Below are positions 25,604-34,462 of a DNA stretch of 64,000 bases, piece after piece. The notes under the pieces are model-generated. The model saw only the letters and a program-made list of their open reading frames with translations. It was not told the DNA's origin and ran no database searches. Position 1 is the stretch's first letter. Each line of letters begins with the position of its first letter. The stretch lies in contig JACKAE010000002.1 of NCBI GenBank assembly GCA_020635205.1, forward strand, positions 186,001 to 250,000, given 5' to 3'. Position numbers and translations under genes: made by a program. The stretch is from Ignavibacteria bacterium (lineage in GTDB: Bacteria; Bacteroidota; Ignavibacteria; OLB7).

Positions 25604-26263
25604 ATGTCGACAAAACTCGTTTCGGAACAGAGCAAACCTTCGCAGTGGTGGCGTGAGCGGAGTATTGAGCTTAGCTTGACGCTTCTCTCGTTGTTGTTTG
25701 CCCTGTTCTTTTTCTCTCAATTTGCGATGTGGGTAGAGGAACGTTCAGGGGTGGTGCTGGATGATCCAGTGCTTAACCTGTTAACTCCAGTTGATCTGAC
25801 TTGGCCAATTTTTGCCCTAATTTACGGTGGACTCCTGCTTGCCGTTACGCGACTTCTCCCCTCACCCGATGCCCTTCTGTTAACGATTCGATCCTATACG
25901 CTTCTTCTACTTGTGCGCATTGTTGTGATGTACCTTGCTCCCTTTGCACAGCCTGACGGGATGATACTTCTGCGAGACCCTGTTGCTGGCCTCGGTCCGG
26001 GGGGAGCGATGACAAACGATCTTTTCTTCTCTGGGCACACTGCCACAATGTTTCTCTTCTTTCTGACCGCACGGGAGCGTCGCTTTAAATCTATCTTCCT
26101 CTTCCTGACAGTTCTGCTCGGGGTGATGCTCCTGATGCAGCACGTTCACTACACTGTTGACGTAGTGGCGGCTCCCTTCTTCACGTTTGGGTGCTATGTG
26201 TTAGCACAAAAGATTACGTGGAAAGGGTCTGTCGAAGAAAAGCCTCAACTTCCCTTACGGTAG
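25604..26263 (+). CDS. PAP2-type membrane protein resembling sphingomyelin synthase
   Basis: 219 residues with about six membrane helices. The active-site residues follow the sphingomyelin-synthase pattern: His145 in FFSGHTATMF and His182/Asp186 in HVHYTVDVVAAP, an H...H-x3-D triad. The FFSGHTA block and HYTVDV spacing match the PAP2_C family. Such enzymes transfer a phospho-headgroup between lipids at the membrane face. The natural lipid here is unknown. Its 3' end overlaps the convergent FecR-like gene by 19 bp. Confidence 0.75.
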   Translation: MSTKLVSEQSKPSQWWRERSIELSLTLLSLLFALFFFSQFAMWVEERSGVVLDDPVLNLLTPVDLTWPIFALIYGGLLLAVTRLLPSPDALLLTIRSYTLLLLVRIVVMYLAPFAQPDGMILLRDPVAGLGPGGAMTNDLFFSGHTATMFLFFLTARERRFKSIFLFLTVLLGVMLLMQHVHYTVDVVAAPFFTFGCYVLAQKITWKGSVEEKPQLPLR

Positions 26264-26949
26264 TCTCCCTCTTTCGTGAAGAGTATTTGGCTCTGCTCAA
26301 TCTTCTGGGGTTTGCTTGAAATGTGGGCTTCATCAAAACCGAACGTTGACTGCATTCCAGCTTGAAGAATTGCTCCTGTTCCTCCCCACGGAACCAGAAC
26401 CGGCTCTCCAGCAAGTGCAAAGATTGTTGCCGTGTGTCCGACGAACGGAAATGTATAGCTCTCCACTTCAACGGTGTCTGCCCAATCTCGTGTCTCAATC
26501 CTCTCGCTACGTCTTGAGAGTGTGAAGGATGTGTCGAGATAGCGAGCGTTTGCACTAATCGTGCTATTGCCTACCATCACGAGGAAGTGTTCAGAGGTAA
26601 TCTGGAATTTCTCAACTCCTGAATGACCTTTTGCCCAGAGATTGCCGGAAACCAGTTTCAGCCGTATTGCGTGCGTAGAGGCATCTGGACAGTAGGAGGC
26701 ATCAACGTAGACCTTTGAGTTTGCACCTATTTTGGTGATTGCTCCAGCACCTACCTTCAGCTCCAGCAGAGAACCACTCCCTACATAAATTGTATCCCCC
26801 TTCGCAAGTGAGGCTCCCACTGCAAGTGAAGTGTTAGTCGTTTTTGCCGTCCCACTCACTGTGGTGACCGTGATTGAACACGACCCCTGAGCTGAAAGAA
26901 GTGTTGGGGTCAGAAAAAATGCGCAGAGAATGGAAAAAAGCGTTCTCAT
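26245..26949 (-). CDS. FecR-like secreted protein
   Basis: 234 residues: a signal peptide (LFSILCAFFLTPTLLSAQG) followed by a FecR-type domain. GSLLELKVGAGAITKIGANS and LKLVSGNLWAKGHSGVEKFQI are the usual FecR strands (a value set, then V(S)G.(L/V)W). Free-standing secreted FecR-domain proteins lack the transmembrane anti-sigma segment, and no sigma factor gene is near, so a signalling role is doubtful. Confidence 0.75.
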   Translation of the reverse strand: MRTLFSILCAFFLTPTLLSAQGSCSITVTTVSGTAKTTNTSLAVGASLAKGDTIYVGSGSLLELKVGAGAITKIGANSKVYVDASYCPDASTHAIRLKLVSGNLWAKGHSGVEKFQITSEHFLVMVGNSTISANARYLDTSFTLSRRSERIETRDWADTVEVESYTFPFVGHTATIFALAGEPVLVPWGGTGAILQAGMQSTFGFDEAHISSKPQKIEQSQILFTKEGDYRKGS

Positions 26950-27219
26950 AGTGCTGACTGCATCTGTTTGTTCTCTTAAAATTCTTTCTCAATAACAATC
27001 TTGGGGGAGGGGACGAAGAGCATATTGTCCTATCGTAATAATACGAGGTTCAATTGATAATACCAGCATAATATCGAGGTAATGTCGGGACTCTACTTTT
27101 GCCTGTGGGAAAGGGAAAACATGTTTGACCTCTCCTGATCCTTGTTCTGACTGCTTTTGTCAGACACATCTGATCGAATTCTACAGACTATTCATATTCC
27201 ACAAGGCAAACTTTTATTT
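26950..27219. promoter_or_regulatory. Divergent promoter region of the FecR-like and PhoX-like genes
   Basis: 270 bases between divergent genes. TACTTTTG at 27094-27101 fits the Bacteroidota -7 consensus TAnnTTTG on the plus strand, about 120 bases before the PhoX-like start. No matching -33 box is clear. Nothing else is evident. Confidence 0.25.
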
Positions 27220-30200
27220 ATGAAGATGTTCCGCTACCTTTTCTTTCTGCTCCTTCTGGCAGGAACCTACACAAACGTTTGGGGACAAAAAGTACTCTTT
27301 CCTGAAATCGACACAAACTATGCTGGCAAAACAGTAAGTCTCCCCGGTTCCCCTTTTAAATATTCAGTCCTGTTTCGTCAAGACGAGAGCATTGTGAAGA
27401 CATCGGGTGGAGGGCAAGGCCTTGCTCGGGGTAATCACGACTTCACTGGATATATCCCAATCGATGGATCGAGCCAGCATGGCTACGTGATCGTCAACCA
27501 CGAACTCAGCGACTCCAACTCCACCTTCGGTGACGGTGGTGGCATGACTGTCTTCGAGGCGAAAGTCGTCAACGGAGAGTGGCAGGTAGTCGGTGACTAT
27601 CGGAATGTCGACTTCTCCGGTGTCGGAGGTACGTTCGTCAACTGCGGTGGAGCACAAATGCCGAACGGTCACGTGCTGACCGCGGAAGAGTATCCACCAG
27701 CATCGACAGAAGATTTGTACAAAGGTGGAGCGAGCTATCGAGACACATCGGATGTGATGGTGAGCTACGATGGAGCGGAGTTTCCGATCAAGCGCTATGA
27801 GAACATGGGTTGGTTGGTAGAGGTAGACCCAGTGAACGCTCAGGCAGTACGGAAGTTGTGGAAGATGGGTCGTTATTCACACGAGGGAGCGTATGTGACG
27901 AACGGAGGGAAGACGGTGTATTTGAGCGACGATAACAGTCCGGGTGTGTTCTTCAAGTTTGAGGCGGACGTTGCGAACGATTTCACGGAGGGGCAGTTGT
28001 ATGCATACAAGCAGAGTGTTGATGGGAAGGGAGGGGAGTGGTTGGCGATGCCGATGGCTTTTGATTCGTTGAAGGTGATTCGTGAGGTGGCGATAGGTCG
28101 AGGCGCGACGTTGTTTGTTCGTTTGGAGTGGGTGACGGAGGCGAACGGAAAGATCTACATCACGGAGACGGGACGCGACGCGTTCAACTGGGATGGTGCA
28201 GTTGCTCAAGGTGGTGTACCTGCTCAACATCTTGACCGCGTTCGCATCAGCAAAGAGAGTTATTCCTACGAGGACTACTACGGGCGTATCCTGGAGTTCG
28301 ACCCAGCAACGAACCGCATCCGTTCCTATCTCGAAGGAGGTTATGGAATTGCTGACCGTTCCAGAAATCTCTCCAACCCAGATGGTCTTGTGACGATGGA
28401 AGTGAACGGCGAAGAGTGGTTGATTATCAACGAAGACTTGAACGGACGGAGTGCTGGGCGTGTTAGCCCTGAAGCCGAGGCTGCCGGACGGACTATCTGC
28501 GAAATCTATGCAATCAATCCGAAGATCGAATATCCTACGGTCGATAACCTGAAGCGCCTGTTGATTGGCCCGAACGGAGCCGAGACAACGGGAGGCCGTC
28601 CGACACCAGATGGCAAGTCATACTTCGTGAACATCCAGCATCCGAGCGGATCGAATCCTGAGCCATTCAACAAGTCTGCAACGATTGTGGTGACTGGATT
28701 TGCTGACTATATCGCCGAAGAGACCTTCAATATCTTTCCCCCAATCGATACAACCTTTACAGGGAAGACTGTGGTGATTCCTGCAAAGCCATACGAGTAC
28801 AAAGTCCTGTTCCGTCAAGACGAGAGCATTGTGAAGACATCGGGTGGAGGGCAAGGCCTTGCTCGGGGTAATCACGACTTCACTGGATATATCCCGATCG
28901 ATGGATCGAGCCAGCATGGCTACGTGATCGTCAACCACGAACTCAGCGACTCCAACTCCACCTTCGGTGACGGTGGTGGCATGACTGTCTTCGAGGCGAA
29001 AGTCGTCAACGGAGAGTGGCAGGTAGTCGGTGACTATCGGAATGTCGACTTCTCCGGTGTCGGAGGCACGTTCGTCAACTGCGGTGGAGCACAAATGCCG
29101 AACGGTCACGTGCTGACCGCAGAGGAGTATCCACCAGCATCGACAGAAGATTTGTACAAAGGTGGAGCGAGCTATCGAGACACATCGGATGTGATGGTGA
29201 GCTACGATGGAGCGGAGTTTCCGATCAAGCGCTATGAGAACATGGGTTGGTTGGTAGAGGTAGACCCAGTGAACGCTCAGGCAGTACGGAAGTTGTGGAA
29301 GATGGGTCGTTATTCACACGAGGGAGCGTATGTGACGAACGGAGGGAAGACGGTGTATTTGAGCGACGATAACAGTCCGGGTGTGTTCTTCAAGTTTGAG
29401 GCGGACGTTGCGAACGATTTCACGGAGGGGCAGTTGTATGCATACAAGCAGAGTGTTGATGGGAAGGGAGGGGAGTGGTTGGCGATGCCGATGGCTTTTG
29501 ATTCGTTGAAGGTGATTCGTGAGGTGGCGATAGGTCGAGGCGCGACGTTGTTTGTTCGTTTGGAGTGGGTGACGGAGGCGAACGGAAAGATCTACATCAC
29601 GGAGACTGGACGCGACGCTTTCAACTGGGATGGTGCAGTTGCTCAGGGTGGTGTACCCGCACTTCACTTGAGTGGGCGGAGGATTAGTGGAACCAGCTAT
29701 TCCTACGAGGACTACTACGGGCGTATCCTGGAGTTCGATCCGGCAACGAACGGAGTACGTGCCTATCTCGAAGGAGGAAACAGCACGTGGGATCCAGGAA
29801 CAAATCTTTCCAATCCAGATGGTTTGGTAACGGTATCGATTGAAGGGAACGATTGGTTGATTATCAACGAAGACCTAAACGGTCGGAGTGCTGGTCGCGT
29901 GAGTGCAGAGGCGGAGGCAGCCGGACGTACGATCTGCGAGATATATGTTCTGGATGCTTCACTGAAGAACCCGACTGTCGACGACCTAAAGCGTCTGTTG
30001 ATTGGCCCGAACGGAGCCGAGACAACGGGAGGTCGTCCGACACCAGATGGCAAGTCATACTTCGTGAACATCCAGCATCCGAGTGGATCGAATCCTGAGC
30101 CGTTCAACAAGTCTGCAACGATTGTGCTGACCGGGTTTGCTGACTTAAGCAGCGTTGTTAGCCCCGGAGTGGTTGGGAATGCTTCCTTCCGCATCTATCC

Positions 30201-30381
30201 GAATCCAACAATCGGTACACTCAACTTCTCAAAGAAGGTGGACGTTGCGATATACAACGCCAAAGGAGAGCAGATACGGACTGCACATGGTGTTGAGGTT
30301 CTCGACGTTTCTGATTTGACACCGGGAGCGTATTACGTTCAGACGATTGATGGGGATGTGGTGAAATTGATCGTGGAGTAG
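27220..30381 (+). CDS. Tandem-duplicated PhoX-like (DUF839) protein with T9SS sorting domain
   Basis: 1053 residues. The signal peptide is MKMFRYLFFLLLLAGTYTNV. Two DUF839/PhoX-like beta-propeller units follow, each about 479 residues (1437 bp apart in DNA). Each has the PhoX-type metal and active-site blocks: VNHELSDSNS, NCGGAQMPNGHVLTAEEYP, GRYSHEGA, YLSDDNSPGVFFKF and IINEDLNGRS. The end (SFRIYPNPTIGTLNFSKKV to GAYYVQTIDGDVVKLIVE) is a type A T9SS C-terminal domain. PhoX enzymes are Ca/Fe-dependent phosphatases; whether these units are active is unknown. About 855 bp of unit 1 (27367-28222) and unit 2 (28804-29659) are nearly identical even at silent sites, then diverge, then match again (28555-28700). 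The frame is open from 27157, but ATG 27220 begins the signal peptide. Confidence 0.88.
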   Translation: MKMFRYLFFLLLLAGTYTNVWGQKVLFPEIDTNYAGKTVSLPGSPFKYSVLFRQDESIVKTSGGGQGLARGNHDFTGYIPIDGSSQHGYVIVNHELSDSNSTFGDGGGMTVFEAKVVNGEWQVVGDYRNVDFSGVGGTFVNCGGAQMPNGHVLTAEEYPPASTEDLYKGGASYRDTSDVMVSYDGAEFPIKRYENMGWLVEVDPVNAQAVRKLWKMGRYSHEGAYVTNGGKTVYLSDDNSPGVFFKFEADVANDFTEGQLYAYKQSVDGKGGEWLAMPMAFDSLKVIREVAIGRGATLFVRLEWVTEANGKIYITETGRDAFNWDGAVAQGGVPAQHLDRVRISKESYSYEDYYGRILEFDPATNRIRSYLEGGYGIADRSRNLSNPDGLVTMEVNGEEWLIINEDLNGRSAGRVSPEAEAAGRTICEIYAINPKIEYPTVDNLKRLLIGPNGAETTGGRPTPDGKSYFVNIQHPSGSNPEPFNKSATIVVTGFADYIAEETFNIFPPIDTTFTGKTVVIPAKPYEYKVLFRQDESIVKTSGGGQGLARGNHDFTGYIPIDGSSQHGYVIVNHELSDSNSTFGDGGGMTVFEAKVVNGEWQVVGDYRNVDFSGVGGTFVNCGGAQMPNGHVLTAEEYPPASTEDLYKGGASYRDTSDVMVSYDGAEFPIKRYENMGWLVEVDPVNAQAVRKLWKMGRYSHEGAYVTNGGKTVYLSDDNSPGVFFKFEADVANDFTEGQLYAYKQSVDGKGGEWLAMPMAFDSLKVIREVAIGRGATLFVRLEWVTEANGKIYITETGRDAFNWDGAVAQGGVPALHLSGRRISGTSYSYEDYYGRILEFDPATNGVRAYLEGGNSTWDPGTNLSNPDGLVTVSIEGNDWLIINEDLNGRSAGRVSAEAEAAGRTICEIYVLDASLKNPTVDDLKRLLIGPNGAETTGGRPTPDGKSYFVNIQHPSGSNPEPFNKSATIVLTGFADLSSVVSPGVVGNASFRIYPNPTIGTLNFSKKVDVAIYNAKGEQIRTAHGVEVLDVSDLTPGAYYVQTIDGDVVKLIVE
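27367..30140. repeat. Intragenic 1437-bp tandem duplication
   Basis: Two in-frame copies with patchy identity. 27367-28222 and 28804-29659 differ by only a few bases (for example GGTACGTTC versus GGCACGTTC, CGGAAGAG versus CAGAGGAG). The next few hundred bases match only in blocks, such as TATTCCTACGAGGACTACTA, and the last 145 bases of each copy again agree. The pattern suggests recent gene conversion or unequal exchange over an older duplication. Confidence 0.93.
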
Positions 30382-30388
30382 GAGAGGA

Positions 30389-30643
30389 TTAGGGATTGCG
30401 GATTTAAGATTTGAGACGGGATCTGTTCAATCCGCAATCAAAAATCCGAAATAGAAAGATAGATGAGCCGAGGGTGTTCCGGAGACGGGCATCCTCGGCC
30501 TTCTCGATTATAGATTAGGGATTGCGGATTTAGGAGAGGAGTCGTTCGATCCGCAATTCACAATCAAAAATCCAGAATAGAAAGATGTAGAGCCTTGCAT
30601 GTTCAATCCACAATCCGCAATCAAAAATCCGAAATAGAGTAGA
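30389..30643. repeat. GGATTGCGGATTT-type inverted spacer elements
   Basis: Three related units. GGATTGCGGATTT near 30391-30410 faces TCAATCCGCAATCAAAAATC at 30427-30446. A second pair is at about 30518-30530 and 30551-30575. A third run, CAATCCACAATCCGCAATC followed by AAAAATCCGAAATAGAGTAG, leads to the ATG of the peroxidase gene at 30644. The shared ending AATCCGAAATAGA(AAGAT) recurs. They occupy most of the 262-base spacer and can form stems. Confidence 0.8.
30467..30505 (+). terminator. Probable terminator after the PhoX-like gene
   Basis: GCCGAGG (30467-30473) pairs with CCTCGGC (30493-30499) around GTGTTCCGGAGACGGGCAT, followed by CTTCTCGATT. The T run is weak, so function is likely but not certain. 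Confidence 0.55.
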
Positions 30644-32587
30644 ATGAAGCTCAGAACACTCTTTCGTTTTTCGCCGATCATCACGTTCGTTTTTCTTTTA
30701 AGCTTGATGGCATTCCGCACCGAACCTTTAGCCGATTCGCAGAAGGAGAGGGGGCGCGATCTCTACTTGAGGGGGATCGACTCGTTGACGGTTGCTGTGG
30801 AGAAGTTCAATCAAGAAATTGAGAGTCTGGATAGTTCTCCACAATCACTCCGCAGAGCTTCTAACGCCTTCGTGGCAGCTCGACTGAAGTATAAGCGAAT
30901 AGAGTTCTTGGTTGGCTACTTCGATTCGCACGCCGAAAGTCGACTAAACGGAGCACCACTCCAGAAGGTGAACGAGAGCGATTTGCAGCGAACGATTGTA
31001 GAGCCGGAAGGCTTTCAGGTGATTGAAGAGATTCTCTTCGGAGAGAATCCTGTTGAGGAGAAGAAGAGATTAGTGGAGCTGAGCGATCGACTCCGCTATC
31101 GCCTGGAGAAGATGAGGACGTTTGCCGAGCAGGTAACAATCACCGACCGCTATCTGTTCGAGGCTATGCGGGAGGAGATCTTACGGATTGCTTTTCTCGG
31201 ACTTACTGGATTTGATTCGCCAGTGCTCGCAAACTCGATCTCGGAATCTGAAGAGGGGATGCGAGGTGTAGAAGATGGAGTGAAACTCTATCTGAGCCTT
31301 CTCCGCGAAGAATTCCCTTCTGTTGCAACCGAGTTGCAGAAGCAGGTAGAGAAGGGAGTTGAATATATAGCTATTAGGAATGACTTCGATTCGTTCGATC
31401 GACTTGACTTTATTCGAGATTACCTGAATCCACTCTACGCCGAACTGCTTACTGCTCACTACAGTCTCGGCTACCAGACTTTTGCAGAAGTCTCTCCATA
31501 CACTCGTCCGGTTCGGTACGAAGTGCCAAGCATTTTCGAGATAGAGGCATTCGATCCATTCTTCTACTCACCCGACCCGAACGATTCGCGGCATGAGGGG
31601 CGAGTTGAACTGGGTCGCCTTCTCTTCTTCGATCCGATTCTCTCCCAGAACGTTCGCCGTTCCTGCGCCTCGTGTCACCACCCGGAGAAGGCTTTCTCGG
31701 ATGGACTGGCAAAGAACCTGGATATATCGGGAGCACACAATGTTGGGCGGAATACGCCGGGACTCGTCAACGTTCCATTCCAGAGCAAGTTTTTCTGGGA
31801 TGGGCGGACTGAACACTTAGAGCACCAGATCGAGAATGTGCTGCTGAACCACTCGGAGATGCGGATGACGTTCGAGGAAATCATCGAGCGTCTGCGCCAG
31901 AGTCCGAGCTATCAAATCATATTTACAGAGGCATATCGTGGGATGAGCGACACGGCGATTACGAAGTACGCTATTACGCGGGCGTTGGGATCGTACATGC
32001 GAGCCTTAGTTGGGATGAACTCACGGTTCGACCAATATATGCGTGGAGACCTTCAAGAGATTGATCCTGCGGTAAAGCGAGGCTTTAACCTCTTTATGGG
32101 GAAAGGTTCGTGTGGCACATGTCACTTTGCTCCCCTCTTCAGTGGCGTAGTTCCGCCGAAGTATCTCGAAACAGAAACGGAAGTGCTCGGAGTCCCCGCC
32201 ACACCCGATACGCTCCACCCAATGCTCGACGCCGATCTCGGCAGATTCGACATCCACCACGACCAACTTTACAAGCACTCATTCAAAACAGTCACTGTAC
32301 GGAATGTAGAGTTGACAGCTCCGTACATGCACAACGGAGTTTTCAAGACGTTGGAAGAAGTTGTGGACTTCTACGACCGAGGGGGAGGGATTGGGCTTGG
32401 ATTTGATCTGCCAAATCAGACACTTCCCGGAGATCGATTGAATTTAACTTCAGAAGAGAAGCGTGACCTAATCGCATTCATGCGATCTCTTACCGACACC
32501 GTTGGCACTACAACAGATCCAGACCAGTTACCGCAGTTCCCCAGAACAACAGAGTGGAACCAGAGGCAGGTGGGTGGGGAATATTGA
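30644..32587 (+). CDS. MauG/CcpA-like di-haem cytochrome c peroxidase with a long N-terminal helical domain
   Basis: 647 residues against about 330-350 for a standard di-haem peroxidase. The C-terminal half holds both haem motifs, CASCHH (Cys341, Cys344, His345) and CGTCHF (Cys490, Cys493, His494), plus ELGRLLFFDPILS, the FWDGRTEHLEHQ segment and FKTVTVRNVELTAPYMHNG, all standard for the family. After a hydrophobic signal (FSPIITFVFLLSLMAF), the first ~300 residues are mostly charged helices (FNQEIESLDSSPQSLRRASN and similar) without haem motifs; I do not recognise a family with confidence. The enzyme is expected in the periplasm, reducing peroxide or oxidising a partner. The spacer repeat ends 4 bp before the ATG. 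Confidence 0.85.
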   Translation: MKLRTLFRFSPIITFVFLLSLMAFRTEPLADSQKERGRDLYLRGIDSLTVAVEKFNQEIESLDSSPQSLRRASNAFVAARLKYKRIEFLVGYFDSHAESRLNGAPLQKVNESDLQRTIVEPEGFQVIEEILFGENPVEEKKRLVELSDRLRYRLEKMRTFAEQVTITDRYLFEAMREEILRIAFLGLTGFDSPVLANSISESEEGMRGVEDGVKLYLSLLREEFPSVATELQKQVEKGVEYIAIRNDFDSFDRLDFIRDYLNPLYAELLTAHYSLGYQTFAEVSPYTRPVRYEVPSIFEIEAFDPFFYSPDPNDSRHEGRVELGRLLFFDPILSQNVRRSCASCHHPEKAFSDGLAKNLDISGAHNVGRNTPGLVNVPFQSKFFWDGRTEHLEHQIENVLLNHSEMRMTFEEIIERLRQSPSYQIIFTEAYRGMSDTAITKYAITRALGSYMRALVGMNSRFDQYMRGDLQEIDPAVKRGFNLFMGKGSCGTCHFAPLFSGVVPPKYLETETEVLGVPATPDTLHPMLDADLGRFDIHHDQLYKHSFKTVTVRNVELTAPYMHNGVFKTLEEVVDFYDRGGGIGLGFDLPNQTLPGDRLNLTSEEKRDLIAFMRSLTDTVGTTTDPDQLPQFPRTTEWNQRQVGGEY

Positions 32588-32597
32588 TTTTATAGTA

Positions 32598-32712
32598 TAT
32601 GAGTGGATGAGTTCGTGAGTGTGGGAGTGGAGCATATTCTACTTGAGAAGTCCCTTTGTTGGCTCTTCACTCATACACTCTCTCACCCATACACTCACAT
32701 ACTCTCTCACAC
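32598..32712. repeat. GAGTGTGAGAG-type inverted spacer between convergent genes
   Basis: ATATGAGTGGATGAGTTCG and TGAGTGTGGGAGTGGAG (about 32598-32632) follow the peroxidase stop. The complementary text CACTCATACACTCTCTCACC plus CATACACTCACATACTCTCTC (about 32670-32712) runs into the stop of the PAP2 gene. The two arms can pair, so this could act as a two-way terminator. Confidence 0.65.
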
Positions 32713-33672
32713 CGGTATTCCCCGCCGAGTCCACCAGTCGGCAAGTTTTTCGTGGAGGAGGAAGATGATGATGGCAAGTGTGATTCCGGCTATTAAATCT
32801 ACTACGTAGTGGTAGCGGAGATAGACAGTAGAGATTACAATGCTGATACCGCCGATTGTCATCAACCAACGCCAACGTGTGCGGAGTCGCCACGCCATCA
32901 AGATGCCGAGAATTGAGAGGAGGGTGTGTCCACTCGGCATACAGTCGCGGTTAACATACTCGTATGGGTTATCCATTTCTGGCTGAATGTTGTTCCCAGC
33001 ATTAATCAAATCGCGGAACGGTTCGGTTAGGACAAGACCGGGAAGTTCGCGGTCGATAGAGTGGAAGTCGTGTATTTCGAACCGTGGTCCGATTGCTGGC
33101 ATAGCGAAGTAGCAGAGGTAGCTTAGGTAAAAAGCAAAGAGGAGTGTCATCGCGTAGAGTCTAAACTCTGGCATCCGGTTCTGACGGTAGAGGCTAACTG
33201 ACGGAACTACCAGAAGTAGCTGGAAGAAGTTATACCAGACTTGAAAGTATTCAGTGAGAATTGGGTGAGCGAACCGGTAAATCCACTCGGTTGGGTTTAC
33301 GCTGAAGATTGCGTGATCCCAAGCGGCGAGCGTGGCATCAAAGTTTCCGGGATTGACTAACGGAATGTAGTTGTGAATCTGGGAATACATCATGTAGCCA
33401 ACCGGCAGGATGTAGAACGACCGGAAGAGGAGGGCTATGCGCGACCCCGTTTGATCGTACCAGACACAGCAGGCAATAATCATTACCCCAACCAAAATGT
33501 TCACTTGCAGCAGACCAAACGAACTCCGTACCTCGGTAATAAAAATGATGTCGAGAAGCGTGTAGAGGCTTAGCATCCCGAGCGACATCCAATCGGTACT
33601 CCAGAGAGAGTTGCGAATTATCTCGAACGTTGTCTCTGTCCGTTTCTCACCCTGCTGCACCCGCGCCCGCAT
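32707..33672 (-). CDS. PAP2-superfamily membrane protein, AUR1/inositolphosphotransferase-like
   Basis: About 321 residues with six or more membrane helices. The active-site blocks are CMPSGHTLLSILG and YLRYHYVVDLIAG; the spacing and the preceding YLCYFAMPAIGPRFEI resemble the PAP2_3 group that includes yeast AUR1 (inositol phosphorylceramide synthase). The activity could be a phospholipid headgroup transferase or a phosphatase. The frame opens at 33774 inside the rsmA 3' end; the ATG at 33672 (overlap of 26 bp) or GTG at 33660 (overlap of 14 bp) are more plausible starts. The overlap suggests coupling to rsmA. Confidence 0.75.
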   Translation of the reverse strand: MRARVQQGEKRTETTFEIIRNSLWSTDWMSLGMLSLYTLLDIIFITEVRSSFGLLQVNILVGVMIIACCVWYDQTGSRIALLFRSFYILPVGYMMYSQIHNYIPLVNPGNFDATLAAWDHAIFSVNPTEWIYRFAHPILTEYFQVWYNFFQLLLVVPSVSLYRQNRMPEFRLYAMTLLFAFYLSYLCYFAMPAIGPRFEIHDFHSIDRELPGLVLTEPFRDLINAGNNIQPEMDNPYEYVNRDCMPSGHTLLSILGILMAWRLRTRWRWLMTIGGISIVISTVYLRYHYVVDLIAGITLAIIIFLLHEKLADWWTRRGIPV

Positions 33673-34462
33673 CCGCGAATACGCGGGCGAACTGGATGTA
33701 TTCCTCGGGCGCAAGTTCCTCAGCCCGGCGTTGCGGATCGATCTCCGCCCTCCTGAAGATTTCTGTTCGCTCATCTCGATTTGGGATCAATTCCGTGAGG
33801 GCATTCTGTAATGTCTTCCGCCGCTTGCTGAACGCCCCTCGCACAAGCTGTTGGTGTTCCCGTTCAATTCCTGTTAACTCTGTACGCTCCCGTACCTTTA
33901 ACGCAACCACTGTCGAAGTCACCTTCGGACGTGGAAAAAAACAACTCGGTGGAACGTTAAAGAGTCGTTTTGGCTCGGTCCACGTCTGAATCGCTACCGA
34001 TAGGATGCCGTAATCTTTTGTTCGTGGGGATGCTGTTAGTCGCTCGGCAACCTCTCGCTGCATCATGAGCGTAGTATCGGAGATCACCCTCTGATGGTCG
34101 ATCAGGTGGAAGAGAATGGGTGCAGTAATGTAGTAGGGGATATTCCCAATCACTCGCAGTTTCTCCACGCCCTTATCTGCCGCAATACGGCTCAAGTCTG
34201 TCTTCAGAATATCATTCCGAATGATCTCTACATCACTCCCAAAACGTTTTTCTATCAGATCCGCTGCCTCCCGGTCAATCTCAACAGCAATCACATCACA
34301 ACCAGACTTCAGGAGATTTGTGGTTAAAGCCCCCTCTCCCGGCCCGATTTCCACTACAACTTCTCCCTCTGCCGGTTCAAATAATCGCACAATCTTTTCA
34401 GCAATATTCGAATCAACAAGGAAGTTCTGTCCGAGCGATTTTTTTGGAGCTATATGCTGCAT
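33647..34462 (-). CDS. rsmA: 16S rRNA (adenine1518-N6/adenine1519-N6)-dimethyltransferase
   Basis: 271 residues. MQHIAPKKSLGQNFLVD is the family N-terminus, VVEIGPGEGALTTNLL the SAM-binding motif I, IAVEIDREAADLI motif II, and VIGNIPYYITAPILFHL the catalytic NIPY motif IV. It dimethylates two adjacent adenines near the 3' end of 16S rRNA during 30S assembly. The frame extends to a TTG at 34486 within the spacer repeat, but ATG 34462 is chosen. The C-terminus ends in an Ala/Gly-rich tail overlapping the AUR1-like gene. Confidence 0.96.
   Translation of the reverse strand: MQHIAPKKSLGQNFLVDSNIAEKIVRLFEPAEGEVVVEIGPGEGALTTNLLKSGCDVIAVEIDREAADLIEKRFGSDVEIIRNDILKTDLSRIAADKGVEKLRVIGNIPYYITAPILFHLIDHQRVISDTTLMMQREVAERLTASPRTKDYGILSVAIQTWTEPKRLFNVPPSCFFPRPKVTSTVVALKVRERTELTGIEREHQQLVRGAFSKRRKTLQNALTELIPNRDERTEIFRRAEIDPQRRAEELAPEEYIQFARVFADAGAGAAG

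Noticed and set aside
27157..27219. Upstream TTG start for the PhoX-like protein
   Set aside because: The added 21 residues come before a good signal peptide; ATG 27220 is more likely.
33673..33774. N-terminal extension of the AUR1-like protein inside rsmA
   Set aside because: Basic low-complexity residues in the out-of-frame rsmA 3' end; a shorter overlap is more plausible.
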